DNA of 64,000 nucleotides from Candidatus Dormiibacterota bacterium (GTDB lineage Bacteria > Acidobacteriota > Polarisedimenticolia > Gp22-AA2): assembly GCA_035635555.1 (NCBI GenBank), contig DASQAT010000056.1, positions 1-64,000 of the forward strand, written 5' to 3'. This document shows, in pieces, positions 57,456 through 64,000 of this stretch. Numbering within the stretch: position 1 is the first letter of the stretch; every line of letters begins with the position of its first letter. Both the position numbers and the translations under genes were made by a program. Below the pieces are notes generated by a model. It was not told the origin of the DNA, did not search any database, and saw nothing but the letters and a program-made list of their open reading frames with translations.

Positions 57456-58445
57456 TCACTCCATGAATGATTCGTACAGGGCCACTTCAGCCGCGCTGCC
57501 GATGACGAGCGGCGTGCGTTGATGAATGGTCCGTGCCGGGATGTCGAGAATCCGGCCGGTTCCGGTGCTGGCGCGCCCGCCCGCCTGCTCAACGATCATC
57601 GCCATCGGGGCGCACTCGTACATGAGCCGGAGCTTGCCGTCGGGATGGGCGGCGTCCACCGGGTAGAAATAGATCCCTCCATTGATCAGGCTGCGGTGCA
57701 CGTCTCCGACCAGGGCCCCGATGTAGCGCAGCGAATACGGTCGCCGGGTCGCAGGGTCCGGCGCGGTCACATGCTCGACGTAGCGGCGCACGCCTGGCGA
57801 CCAGCGGTTGAGGTTGCCGAGATTGGCGCTATAGAACATACCGCGCTCGGGGCACTTCATCGCCTCGTGTGTCAGGACGAAGGCGCCCCGTTCCTCGTCG
57901 AGCGTGAAGCCGTGCGCGCCGGCGCCGGCGGTGTAGACCATCATCGTGCTCGGACCATACAGGATGTAGCCCGCGGCGACCTGCTCCGAACCTTTGCGGA
58001 GCAGATCATGCGCCGGATCGATCGGGCCGGCGGCGGACTTTCGATAGATCCCGAAGATTGTCCCCATCGGAGCATCGATGTCGGTGTTCGACGAGCCGTC
58101 GAGCGGATCGGCGCACAGGACGTAGCGCCCCTCCCGGCCGGCAAGAGCCCGCGGCTCCTTGAGCTCTTCGGACACGATCGCGCCCACCAGTCCGGTCGAT
58201 CCGACCGCTTCCAGAACGGCCTCGTCGGCCAGGACATCGAGCTTCTTCTGGGTGTCGCCGGTGGCGTTGATCTCGCCGCCCGCTTGCAACCCCAGGCTTC
58301 CCGAAAGAGCGGCGCGCCGCACCACGAGTGTCAGGCGCCTGCCGCACTCCCCCATCTGCCTCAGGAGCGTCACCAGGTCGACCGTCAGCGCCGGGGTGCT
58401 CCGGCCCTCATCCTCGAAATGATCGCTCAGGGTCTTCGGCGCCAT
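57456..58445 (-). CDS. fbp: Class 1 fructose-1,6-bisphosphatase
   Basis: A 329-residue sugar phosphatase with family signatures in order: GGEINATGDTQKKLDVLAD, IVSEELKEP, the metal-binding CADPLDGSSNTDIDAPMGTIFGIYR, YSLRYIGALVGDVHRSLINGGIYFYP and KLRLMYECAPMAMIVEQAGGRAS. It hydrolyses fructose 1,6-bisphosphate to fructose 6-phosphate. ATG 58445 follows GAGGGAGCG. It precedes the aldolase gene on the minus strand and has a TATAAT element about 100 bp upstream. Confidence 0.95.
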   Translation of the reverse strand: MAPKTLSDHFEDEGRSTPALTVDLVTLLRQMGECGRRLTLVVRRAALSGSLGLQAGGEINATGDTQKKLDVLADEAVLEAVGSTGLVGAIVSEELKEPRALAGREGRYVLCADPLDGSSNTDIDAPMGTIFGIYRKSAAGPIDPAHDLLRKGSEQVAAGYILYGPSTMMVYTAGAGAHGFTLDEERGAFVLTHEAMKCPERGMFYSANLGNLNRWSPGVRRYVEHVTAPDPATRRPYSLRYIGALVGDVHRSLINGGIYFYPVDAAHPDGKLRLMYECAPMAMIVEQAGGRASTGTGRILDIPARTIHQRTPLVIGSAAEVALYESFME

Positions 58446-58540
58446 CGCTCCCTCTATGCCACGGGATCTTCGCGGCTCCGCGTCCCTCTCGGCTGCGACG
58501 GCTCTTCGCCGCGGCACGGGTCGCGCAGGAACAGGGGGAT

Positions 58541-58546
58541 ATTATA
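58541..58546 (-). promoter_or_regulatory. Candidate -10 element for the fbp-aldolase operon
   Basis: A perfect TATAAT on the minus strand (58546-58541) lies about 95 bp before the fbp start. Upstream sequence is GC-rich with no good -35 hexamer at 16-18 bp, so the promoter may be activator-dependent. Confidence 0.35.
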
Positions 58547-58639
58547 GAGCGCCGGGCCCGACAGCACGCGTTCCCGGCTCACATGTTCATGGATGAGGCG
58601 TAGGTGTGCCAGCCGATCGCCTTCGGCACCGCCTTCGCC

Positions 58640-61198
58640 TTACTCCGACGCGAGCGCCTGCAGGACGTCCACGCGCGAAGCACGCGCCGCCGGCACCAGG
58701 GAGGCGACCACGGCCGCGCCCATGAGAACGGTGGCTGCGCCGAGGACCGGCAGCACGCCCGGCATGCGCGCGGTCTCGAAGTAGCTTTCCGCGATGCGGG
58801 CGAGCAGATAGCCGCCGGCAACGCCGGCGACGATCCCTGTCGCGGCGATCTGCGCGCCCTCCAGGAGGACGCGCGTCAGCAGCTGCCGCGGCGTGGAGCC
58901 GATCGCCAGCCGCACGCCGAATTCGCGCGTCCGCGCGCTCACCGAAAACGCGAGCACCCCGGCGATGCCGACGACCGCGATGAGCAGCGCGGTGCCGGCG
59001 AATCCGGTGAACACGAACGCGTTCAGCCGCTCCGGAGCGAGCACCTGGGCGCGGACATCCTCCAGCGTGGTGAGGCGTTCCACGGCCTGATCGGCGGAAA
59101 GGTCGCGGAGGGTGCGCGTCACGGCCGGCACGAGCGTGTACGGATCCCCGGCGGCGCGGACGAACAGGCGGGTGGCATAGCGCCCCTGCCAGGCCGGCTG
59201 GTAAACCGTCAGGGCCGGAGCCTGCACGACGTTTTCGTCGTCAACGTCCGCCACGACGCCGACGATGCGGAGGGGTGGCGCCTTGGCGAAGAGCGGGTCG
59301 GTCCACCACACGCGTCGGTTCAGTGCATCGCCGTTCGGAAACAGCCGCTGTGCGACGCTCTGACTGACGATCGCCACGGGCTCGCTGGCGTCACGGTCCG
59401 CATCCGTAAAGTCGCGGCCCGCGAGGAGCGGAACTCCGAGCACGGCAAAGAACCGCGGCGAGATGAGCCGCATTCGCCCGGTCGGGTTGTCCTCGCCATC
59501 CGCGGGGTGGTAGCCCTCCACGGCAAACTGCCACTTGAGGCCCGAGCTGGGGTCGCGCCAGGGCACGACCATCCCGGCCGCGACCCCCTGCACGCCCGGC
59601 AGGGTTTCGATCCGCCGGATCGCTTCCTGAAAGAAGGTCATCGCCGAGGCGCCGCCGACGCCCGGCGCCGAGGGTGGCACGTCGATCGCCAGCACGTGTC
59701 GCATGTCGTAGCCCGTGTTCGCCGTCTGCAGCACCGTGAGCGCGACGACCAGCATGCCGGCGCCGGCAAGCAGCACGAACGAACAGGCGATCTGAGTCGT
59801 CGCAAACATCCGCAGACGGCGGTTGGTGCCAGGAGTGATCCGGGCGCTGCCGCTGGCCAGCCTGAAGCCTGCCGTTGCCGTGGACGAGGGAAGACGTGGA
59901 ACGTACGCGAGCAGCACGGCCGCGGCCATGGCCAGCCCCGCACCGACCAGGAGCACGCTGTGATCCACGGTGGCGTCGAGCGCACGAATGGAGAAACGCG
60001 AGGCATAGCGGGCGACCGCGGTCACAAAGGGATCCGCCAGCATCAGTCCCAGCACGGCGCCGGCCCCGCAGAGCAGGAGACTCTCGGCGAGCAGGGTGCG
60101 GCGGAGCGCGCCATGACCGGCGCCCAGGGCGGCGCGCAGAGCGAGCTCTCCCTCCCGGCGCACCGAGCGGGCCAGAATCAGGTTCGCGACGTTCGAGCAC
60201 GCTATGACGAAGACGACAGCGGCCGCGGCAAGCAGGACGAGAAGGATGGTCCGTGCGGACGACGCGAGCTGATCGCGAAGCGTCGTGATCCGGAGCTGAA
60301 CGTGCGCCGACTTGGCGTACGCCTCGGGGTGTTCGTGCATGATCGCCGCGTGCAGGGCGGTCAGCTCCGTTCGCGCCGCCTCGAGCGTGGCGCCCGGTGC
60401 CAGGCGGCCGAACAGCTCGGTCATCCGGTGGGAGCGGTCGGTCACCATCGTCGCCCCGAGGTGATGCGGGCTGGTCACAACGTTCGCGATGATCTGCGTC
60501 TCGGCCGGATAGGGCAGCGACGGCTCGAGGACGCCGACGACGGTGGCGGTGCCCGGACCGAGCCGGATCGTCTTGCCAATCACCCCCGGGTTGCTGTTGA
60601 GCGTGGAGCTCCAGAAACGGTGTGTAAGGACCGCCGCACCCGCCGCCTTGGGACCGTCGTCGCCGGCGTTCAGCAGGCGGCCGAGCACAGGCCGGAGCCC
60701 CATGACGTCGAAGAACGACCCGTTGACGACGCCGGCCGTCACCACACGAGGCTCGGCGCCGAATCCGATCATCGTGAAGTCGACCGTGGAGAAATCGCCG
60801 AACGCGGCAATCGTCTTGGCACCGGACTTGAGATCGATAATTTCCGGCATGGAGAAGGTCATGTTCTCGGTGCCGACGCCCGGAGCGCTCTGGCGGATGT
60901 AGATCAGGCGATCGGCGTCGCGATTGACCAGCGGAACGAGCAGCACGGCCCGCACCACGCTGAAAATCGCCGCGTTGGCCCCGATGCCCAGAGCGAGCGT
61001 CACGACCACCGTGACAGTCAGGCCCTTGGCTCGCATGAGAGAGCGCAGGGCGAACCGGATGTCCCGCCCGAAGGCCCAGGCCGCCTCGAGCCAGCGTGAC
61101 CGCCAGACACGCCGAACGGCGTCGCGAGTGGGAGTGACGCTCCGCCCCGCCTTGCCCCGAATCTTGTCGTCGAGTTTGTCCAGCATGTCAGGCTGCAT
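58640..61198 (-). CDS. ADOP-type ABC transporter permease
   Basis: An 852-residue membrane protein with the duplicated FtsX/MacB architecture of acidobacterial duplicated orphan permeases. It has a short cytosolic N-terminus (DIRFALRSLMRAKGLTVTVVVTLALGIGANAAIFSVV), a large MacB-PCD periplasmic domain, and an FtsX core of three helices near residues 330-450. A second periplasmic domain and a second FtsX core follow (VFTGFAGTALLIAVVGIAGVLAFSVSARTREFGVRLAIGSTPRQL). No ATPase subunit or PadR regulator is adjacent. Start codons at 61198 and 61186 are both possible; neither has a good ribosome-binding site. It may move lipids or peptides, or act in signalling. Confidence 0.9.
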   Translation of the reverse strand: MQPDMLDKLDDKIRGKAGRSVTPTRDAVRRVWRSRWLEAAWAFGRDIRFALRSLMRAKGLTVTVVVTLALGIGANAAIFSVVRAVLLVPLVNRDADRLIYIRQSAPGVGTENMTFSMPEIIDLKSGAKTIAAFGDFSTVDFTMIGFGAEPRVVTAGVVNGSFFDVMGLRPVLGRLLNAGDDGPKAAGAAVLTHRFWSSTLNSNPGVIGKTIRLGPGTATVVGVLEPSLPYPAETQIIANVVTSPHHLGATMVTDRSHRMTELFGRLAPGATLEAARTELTALHAAIMHEHPEAYAKSAHVQLRITTLRDQLASSARTILLVLLAAAAVVFVIACSNVANLILARSVRREGELALRAALGAGHGALRRTLLAESLLLCGAGAVLGLMLADPFVTAVARYASRFSIRALDATVDHSVLLVGAGLAMAAAVLLAYVPRLPSSTATAGFRLASGSARITPGTNRRLRMFATTQIACSFVLLAGAGMLVVALTVLQTANTGYDMRHVLAIDVPPSAPGVGGASAMTFFQEAIRRIETLPGVQGVAAGMVVPWRDPSSGLKWQFAVEGYHPADGEDNPTGRMRLISPRFFAVLGVPLLAGRDFTDADRDASEPVAIVSQSVAQRLFPNGDALNRRVWWTDPLFAKAPPLRIVGVVADVDDENVVQAPALTVYQPAWQGRYATRLFVRAAGDPYTLVPAVTRTLRDLSADQAVERLTTLEDVRAQVLAPERLNAFVFTGFAGTALLIAVVGIAGVLAFSVSARTREFGVRLAIGSTPRQLLTRVLLEGAQIAATGIVAGVAGGYLLARIAESYFETARMPGVLPVLGAATVLMGAAVVASLVPAARASRVDVLQALASE

Positions 61199-61295
61199 GC
61201 AGCAACGCACAGCAGGTTGCATGCCACGTGGCACTACAGGATAAGGGATGAAACAGCAATGAGTTACAGTCAGGGCACCTTCAGGCGTCCGTTCG

Positions 61296-61604
61296 ATGCT
61301 GGGACATGAACGTCCGGATCCGGACAGCATCAAGAAGTTCTGGAAAGGCGAGACCGATTCGTGGAAGAAGAATCACCTTCCCGATCCGAAGGACACGTCC
61401 ATTGTGAAGATCGACAAATGGGATGCGGTTCTCTACGACATGAAGACCCCCGATGGCAGCAATACGCACATCCGCAGCGAATGGGTCGACCTGGGAACCT
61501 GGATAGACGTCCACATCTCGGTGACGACCGCCGAGCCCATCGACGCCGCCCGAGCCAAAGCGATGAGCGTCCTCAAGAGCATCCGCATCACGGAAGCTTC
61601 CTAG
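61296..61604 (+). CDS. Hypothetical protein, 102 residues, possibly 5'-truncated
   Basis: A 102-residue ORF (MLGHERPDPDSIKKFWKGE...) with no signal peptide, no ribosome-binding site and no recognisable domain. The C-terminal half, WVDLGTWIDVHISVTTAEPIDAARAKAMSVLKSIRITE, looks like the end of a periplasmic beta-rich domain, so it may be the remnant of a longer exported protein. It sits between the divergently transcribed permease and the third propeller gene. Confidence 0.45.
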   Translation: MLGHERPDPDSIKKFWKGETDSWKKNHLPDPKDTSIVKIDKWDAVLYDMKTPDGSNTHIRSEWVDLGTWIDVHISVTTAEPIDAARAKAMSVLKSIRITEAS

Positions 61605-61693
61605 AGTCGACAGCACATTTTCGGTGGTAGACTGGCCCGAACCCCAAAACTCACCGCGTCCGGCCTCCGGATGACCGGACTCTGGAGGAACCG

Positions 61694-63166
61694 ATGCGAC
61701 AGGGCAGACGCCTTCCCCTCCTCACGTACCTCGTGGCAGTCTTTGCGTTCGCCGATACGACAGGACAGGGCGCCGAATCCGCGTGGCCGGCGAACGTCCG
61801 CGTCAACCAGGACCACATCGGCAATCAGCAGGCGGAGACTTCTCTCGCCGTGGACCCGAACGATCCGCTCCACCTCGTCACGGTCTTCTGGGAGGTGATC
61901 TCCGTTGATCCGCAGAATCCCGGGAACCGGCAGAAGCGCCTGAACTGGGCCTGGACCCGGGACGGTGGACAGACCTGGCAGAGCCGGCGATTCGAGAACG
62001 ACGTCTACAGCAGCGACCCCTCCATCAAGGCGGACCGGCAGGGGAACTTCTACATCGAGACGATCCTCGTGCCGCACTTTCGCGACCAGACGGATGTCAG
62101 CATCGGAATTCTCAAGTCCACCGACGGAGGGGAGACATTCGTCAAGACCGCCGATATCGGGCTCAACCGGTCCATGGACAAGCCTTACATGACGATCGAT
62201 CCGGTCTCCGATGCGCTCTTCGTGTTCTGGAACGATTTCTCTCGCACGCGCGGGCCGAACTCCTGGCGGATTTTCTTCGCTGCAAGCACGGATCACGGCG
62301 CCACGTTCTCGACACCCCATCAGATCTCGGCCGAGAGCGCCTTCGGGGGCTTTGCGACGGCCGCCGTAGGAATCGAGGGCGAAGTCTACGCAACGTGGGC
62401 GACCATCTACCATGCGCAGAGGATCTGGTTCGCTCGATCCCTGGACGGCGGTCGAACGTGGCCGACCACCGATCGACACGTCACGGATACTCCTGCGGGC
62501 GGAGTCCGCCAGTTCGACGCTGTCGGCTGGCCCACCGTCGCCGTGGATCGAAGCGGCGGCCCGCATCACGGTCGGGTCTACGTCGCCTGGACGAGATCCA
62601 CCTCTTTGATCGGCTCGGTCGAGCTGGCGTGGTCCGACGATCGCGGTGATCACTGGAGCCCATCCGTCCGCGTAGACGATGTCAAGCTCTCGGGCGACTC
62701 CCACAGTCTGGCCTGGGTGGTCGTCGACGGCGAGGGTCGAGTGTGCGTCACCTACCGTCTGCTTCGGCCGGACGCCGCCGGCAGCCTCCGCGCGGAATAC
62801 CTGGCCTTCTCGACGGACGGGGGGGTGACCTTCGGCCCGAGCGTCCGCATCTCCGACGGCATCTACCCCAACCGCCTATTCAACGGAGACTACGACGAGC
62901 CGGTCGCCGTGGGGAACAGACTGCACGCCATATGGGCCGATGCGCGCTTCGGAGACAACGACGTCTTCACGCAGAATGTCGACCTGGACGATTTCGACGA
63001 GGACGGAATCCTGAACGACGGCGACCTGGACGGACAGTACGCGGACCACCCCTGCACTGGCGGCGCGACCGCGCACTGCGACGACAACTGTCCGGGCGTG
63101 CCGAACCCGGATCAGCGCGACAGCGATCTGGACGGGATCGGGGACGCCTGCGACGGGGCGCCGTGA
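61694..63166 (+). CDS. Secreted Asp-box beta-propeller protein with thrombospondin type 3 repeat (copy 3)
   Basis: A 490-residue protein with GGAGG 5 nt upstream and a signal peptide (1-29, VFAFADTTGQGAES). Six Asp boxes ([54 protein letters not shown]) indicate a propeller like copy 1, followed by [64 protein letters not shown], a thrombospondin type 3 segment. The tail has one fewer calcium repeat than copy 1. It is closely similar to the decayed copy 2 and less so to copy 1. The function is unknown; a cell-surface or extracellular binding protein is likely. Confidence 0.83.
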   Translation: MRQGRRLPLLTYLVAVFAFADTTGQGAESAWPANVRVNQDHIGNQQAETSLAVDPNDPLHLVTVFWEVISVDPQNPGNRQKRLNWAWTRDGGQTWQSRRFENDVYSSDPSIKADRQGNFYIETILVPHFRDQTDVSIGILKSTDGGETFVKTADIGLNRSMDKPYMTIDPVSDALFVFWNDFSRTRGPNSWRIFFAASTDHGATFSTPHQISAESAFGGFATAAVGIEGEVYATWATIYHAQRIWFARSLDGGRTWPTTDRHVTDTPAGGVRQFDAVGWPTVAVDRSGGPHHGRVYVAWTRSTSLIGSVELAWSDDRGDHWSPSVRVDDVKLSGDSHSLAWVVVDGEGRVCVTYRLLRPDAAGSLRAEYLAFSTDGGVTFGPSVRISDGIYPNRLFNGDYDEPVAVGNRLHAIWADARFGDNDVFTQNVDLDDFDEDGILNDGDLDGQYADHPCTGGATAHCDDNCPGVPNPDQRDSDLDGIGDACDGAP

Positions 63167-63327
63167 TAGCAACTTTCGCGGCAGCCTGCGATGTCGAACG
63201 CCGGTCGAGCATCGCAAAGCACGCCAGAGATCTCGTCCATCCCCCGCGTCGTCGTCAGCGGCGCGACCCACGCGTCTCGCCACCGCCGGTTGACCAGGCG
63301 GACCTGAGCCTCGACTCTCTGCGCTGA

Positions 63328-63376
63328 TACAAGCAATCCAACTTGTATTCAGGGTATACAAGCCCGAAAACTTGTA
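63328..63376 (+). repeat. Tandem 20-bp dyad (TACAAG-N8-CTTGTA, twice)
   Basis: Two perfect inverted repeats, TACAAG-N8-CTTGTA, lie at 63328-63347 and 63357-63376, with a 29-bp period and different spacers. They sit 11 bp upstream of a TTGACA hexamer and about 105-150 bp before the metallo-beta-lactamase-fold gene. The intergenic sequence around them is distinctly AT-richer than its surroundings. Tandem dyads of this size are typical of dimeric regulator binding sites; the regulator is not in the window. The 160 bp before them hold no gene I can support. Confidence 0.65.
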
Positions 63377-63387
63377 ACCCTGCGGCA

Positions 63388-63417
63388 TTGACACTCGCGC
63401 ACGGCGGGGGGTACAAA
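63388..63417 (+). promoter_or_regulatory. Putative promoter of the metallo-beta-lactamase-fold gene
   Basis: TTGACA at 63388-63393 (consensus -35) and TACAAA at 63412-63417 are spaced by 18 bp. Transcription would begin about 58 bp before the gene's ATG. The tandem dyads immediately upstream suggest control by an activator, or a repressor overlapping the -35 region. Confidence 0.5.
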
Positions 63418-63481
63418 CCGTGGCATGAGTCCTCCGACAACCCGATAGACACCCGCGCGCGGATGCGCATCGAGGTCTGCC

Positions 63482-64000
63482 ATGAGCCCCACATGGCGAT
63501 GGTCCGTCGTTCTCTGTCTCGCTTTGCTCGGAATCGTTCCCCTGCAGGCCCAGCCGCTGCAGCTCCACTTCATGGACGTCGGCCAGGGGGACGGTGCGGT
63601 GCTGATCGCCCCCGACGGCCAGTTCGTGCTGTTCGATGACGGGCTTCTCAACAATTGCGACAAGCCGGTCGGTTATCTGCGTGGCCTCGGCATCGACCAC
63701 GTCGACTACCACATCGCCAGCCACTACCACAGCGATCACATCGGCTGCGCCGGGGAGGTCCTGGGACGGTTTCCGCTGACCACGGCGGCCATCGACAGGG
63801 GCGGGAGCTACCCTTCCTCGACGTACGCCTTGTACGCCGACGCGGTGAAGGACAAGAGGCGGACCGGGCAGGCCGGCCAGAGAATCGTGCTGGGCGCCGG
63901 CTCGGCGCGGCCCGTCACGATCGAAATCGTCGCGCTCGACGGCAATGGTCAGTCCACGAGCAACGAGAACGACCTGAGCCTCGTTGCGGTGGTGCATTAC
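63482..64000 (+). CDS. Exported metallo-beta-lactamase-fold hydrolase (ComEC-like), 3' end cut
   Basis: The visible 173 residues start MSPTWRWSVVLCLALLGIVPLQAQ, a Sec signal peptide. The metallo-beta-lactamase domain of the ComEC/Rec2 type follows, with LHFMDVGQGDGAVLIAPDGQFVLFDDG and the zinc motif HYHSDHIG (HxHxDH). The window ends inside the domain, so the other metal ligands are not visible. Unlike ComEC, the domain is free and exported. It may be a nuclease or phosphodiesterase in the periplasm. The GAGG about 6 nt upstream supports the ATG at 63482. Regulatory dyads lie upstream. Confidence 0.85.
   Translation, partial: MSPTWRWSVVLCLALLGIVPLQAQPLQLHFMDVGQGDGAVLIAPDGQFVLFDDGLLNNCDKPVGYLRGLGIDHVDYHIASHYHSDHIGCAGEVLGRFPLTTAAIDRGGSYPSSTYALYADAVKDKRRTGQAGQRIVLGAGSARPVTIEIVALDGNGQSTSNENDLSLVAVVHY

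Noticed and set aside
58604-61099. Long antisense open frame over the ADOP permease (831 codons)
   Set aside because: It is low-complexity in Arg, Gly, His and Asp and wholly opposite a well-supported permease gene. It is a GC-rich shadow.
61190-61240. Transposon end or integration site from the repeated GCATGC near the permease start
   Set aside because: The repeats are only 6 bp palindromes with no target duplication, transposase or longer inverted arms.
63328-63376. CRISPR array
   Set aside because: Only two units with 9 bp between them, perfect dyads and no spacers of CRISPR length. They are better read as operator-like sites.

Overview
The window is high-GC bacterial DNA with a Gram-negative gene set: a TonB-dependent receptor, a TonB-domain protein, a YceI protein, Tat and Sec exported proteins, and an acidobacterial-type (ADOP) ABC permease. 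A class I lysyl-tRNA synthetase, a cytochrome-free periplasmic gene set, DhnA-type aldolase, many TPR proteins and thrombospondin type 3 repeats are also present. I infer Acidobacteriota or a close relative. This rests on gene content only, because no rRNA is present.

Layout. 0-5.5 kb: the end of a polysaccharide deacetylase gene, an FGGY sugar kinase, and a minus-strand run ICMT-like methyltransferase / YceI / lysK / TlpA-like thioredoxin. 5.7-10.5 kb: a plus-strand operon behind a good sigma70-type promoter. It holds a radical SAM/SPASM-like enzyme, a Tat-exported protein with duplicated RiPP-leader-like segments and a valine/alanine-rich stretch, an unknown protein, a PH-like membrane protein and an alpha/beta hydrolase. 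10.5-16 kb: a minus-strand trio (membrane glycosyltransferase, ketoacyl synthase, FAD reductase) divergent from a cellulose-synthase-like GT2. 16-24 kb: a TPR protein, a large TonB-dependent receptor and an SPFH-like/alkaline-phosphatase-fold/TPR fusion.

24-36.5 kb: a long minus-strand housekeeping block in the order tig-clpP-clpX-lon-engB-rho-rpmE-prfA-prmC-moeA, followed by a REC-PilZ regulator. prmC appears to start at CTG. 36.5-38.4 kb: a PilZ regulator followed by the most striking gene of the window. It is an AhpD-like/GAF fusion whose second redox Cys codon is TGA, immediately followed by a bacterial SECIS-like hairpin, so it is a candidate selenoprotein. A tRNA-Leu(UAG) follows.

38.4-47.5 kb: a small six-cysteine exported peptide, a membrane protein, a saccharopine-dehydrogenase-like protein, a hydantoinase A/B fusion, a hybrid histidine kinase and a TPR protein. 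47.6-63.2 kb is more accessory in character. It has an amidohydrolase, three related Asp-box/thrombospondin-3 secreted proteins (one decayed), a second six-cysteine peptide, a 45-residue basic protein, an HEGAH membrane metalloprotease, tRNA-Arg(UCG), a TonB-domain protein and a secreted beta-rich protein. Gluconeogenic aldolase and fructose-1,6-bisphosphatase genes and the ADOP permease also lie here. The window ends in an exported metallo-beta-lactamase-fold gene preceded by a tandem 20-bp dyad and a promoter-like sequence.
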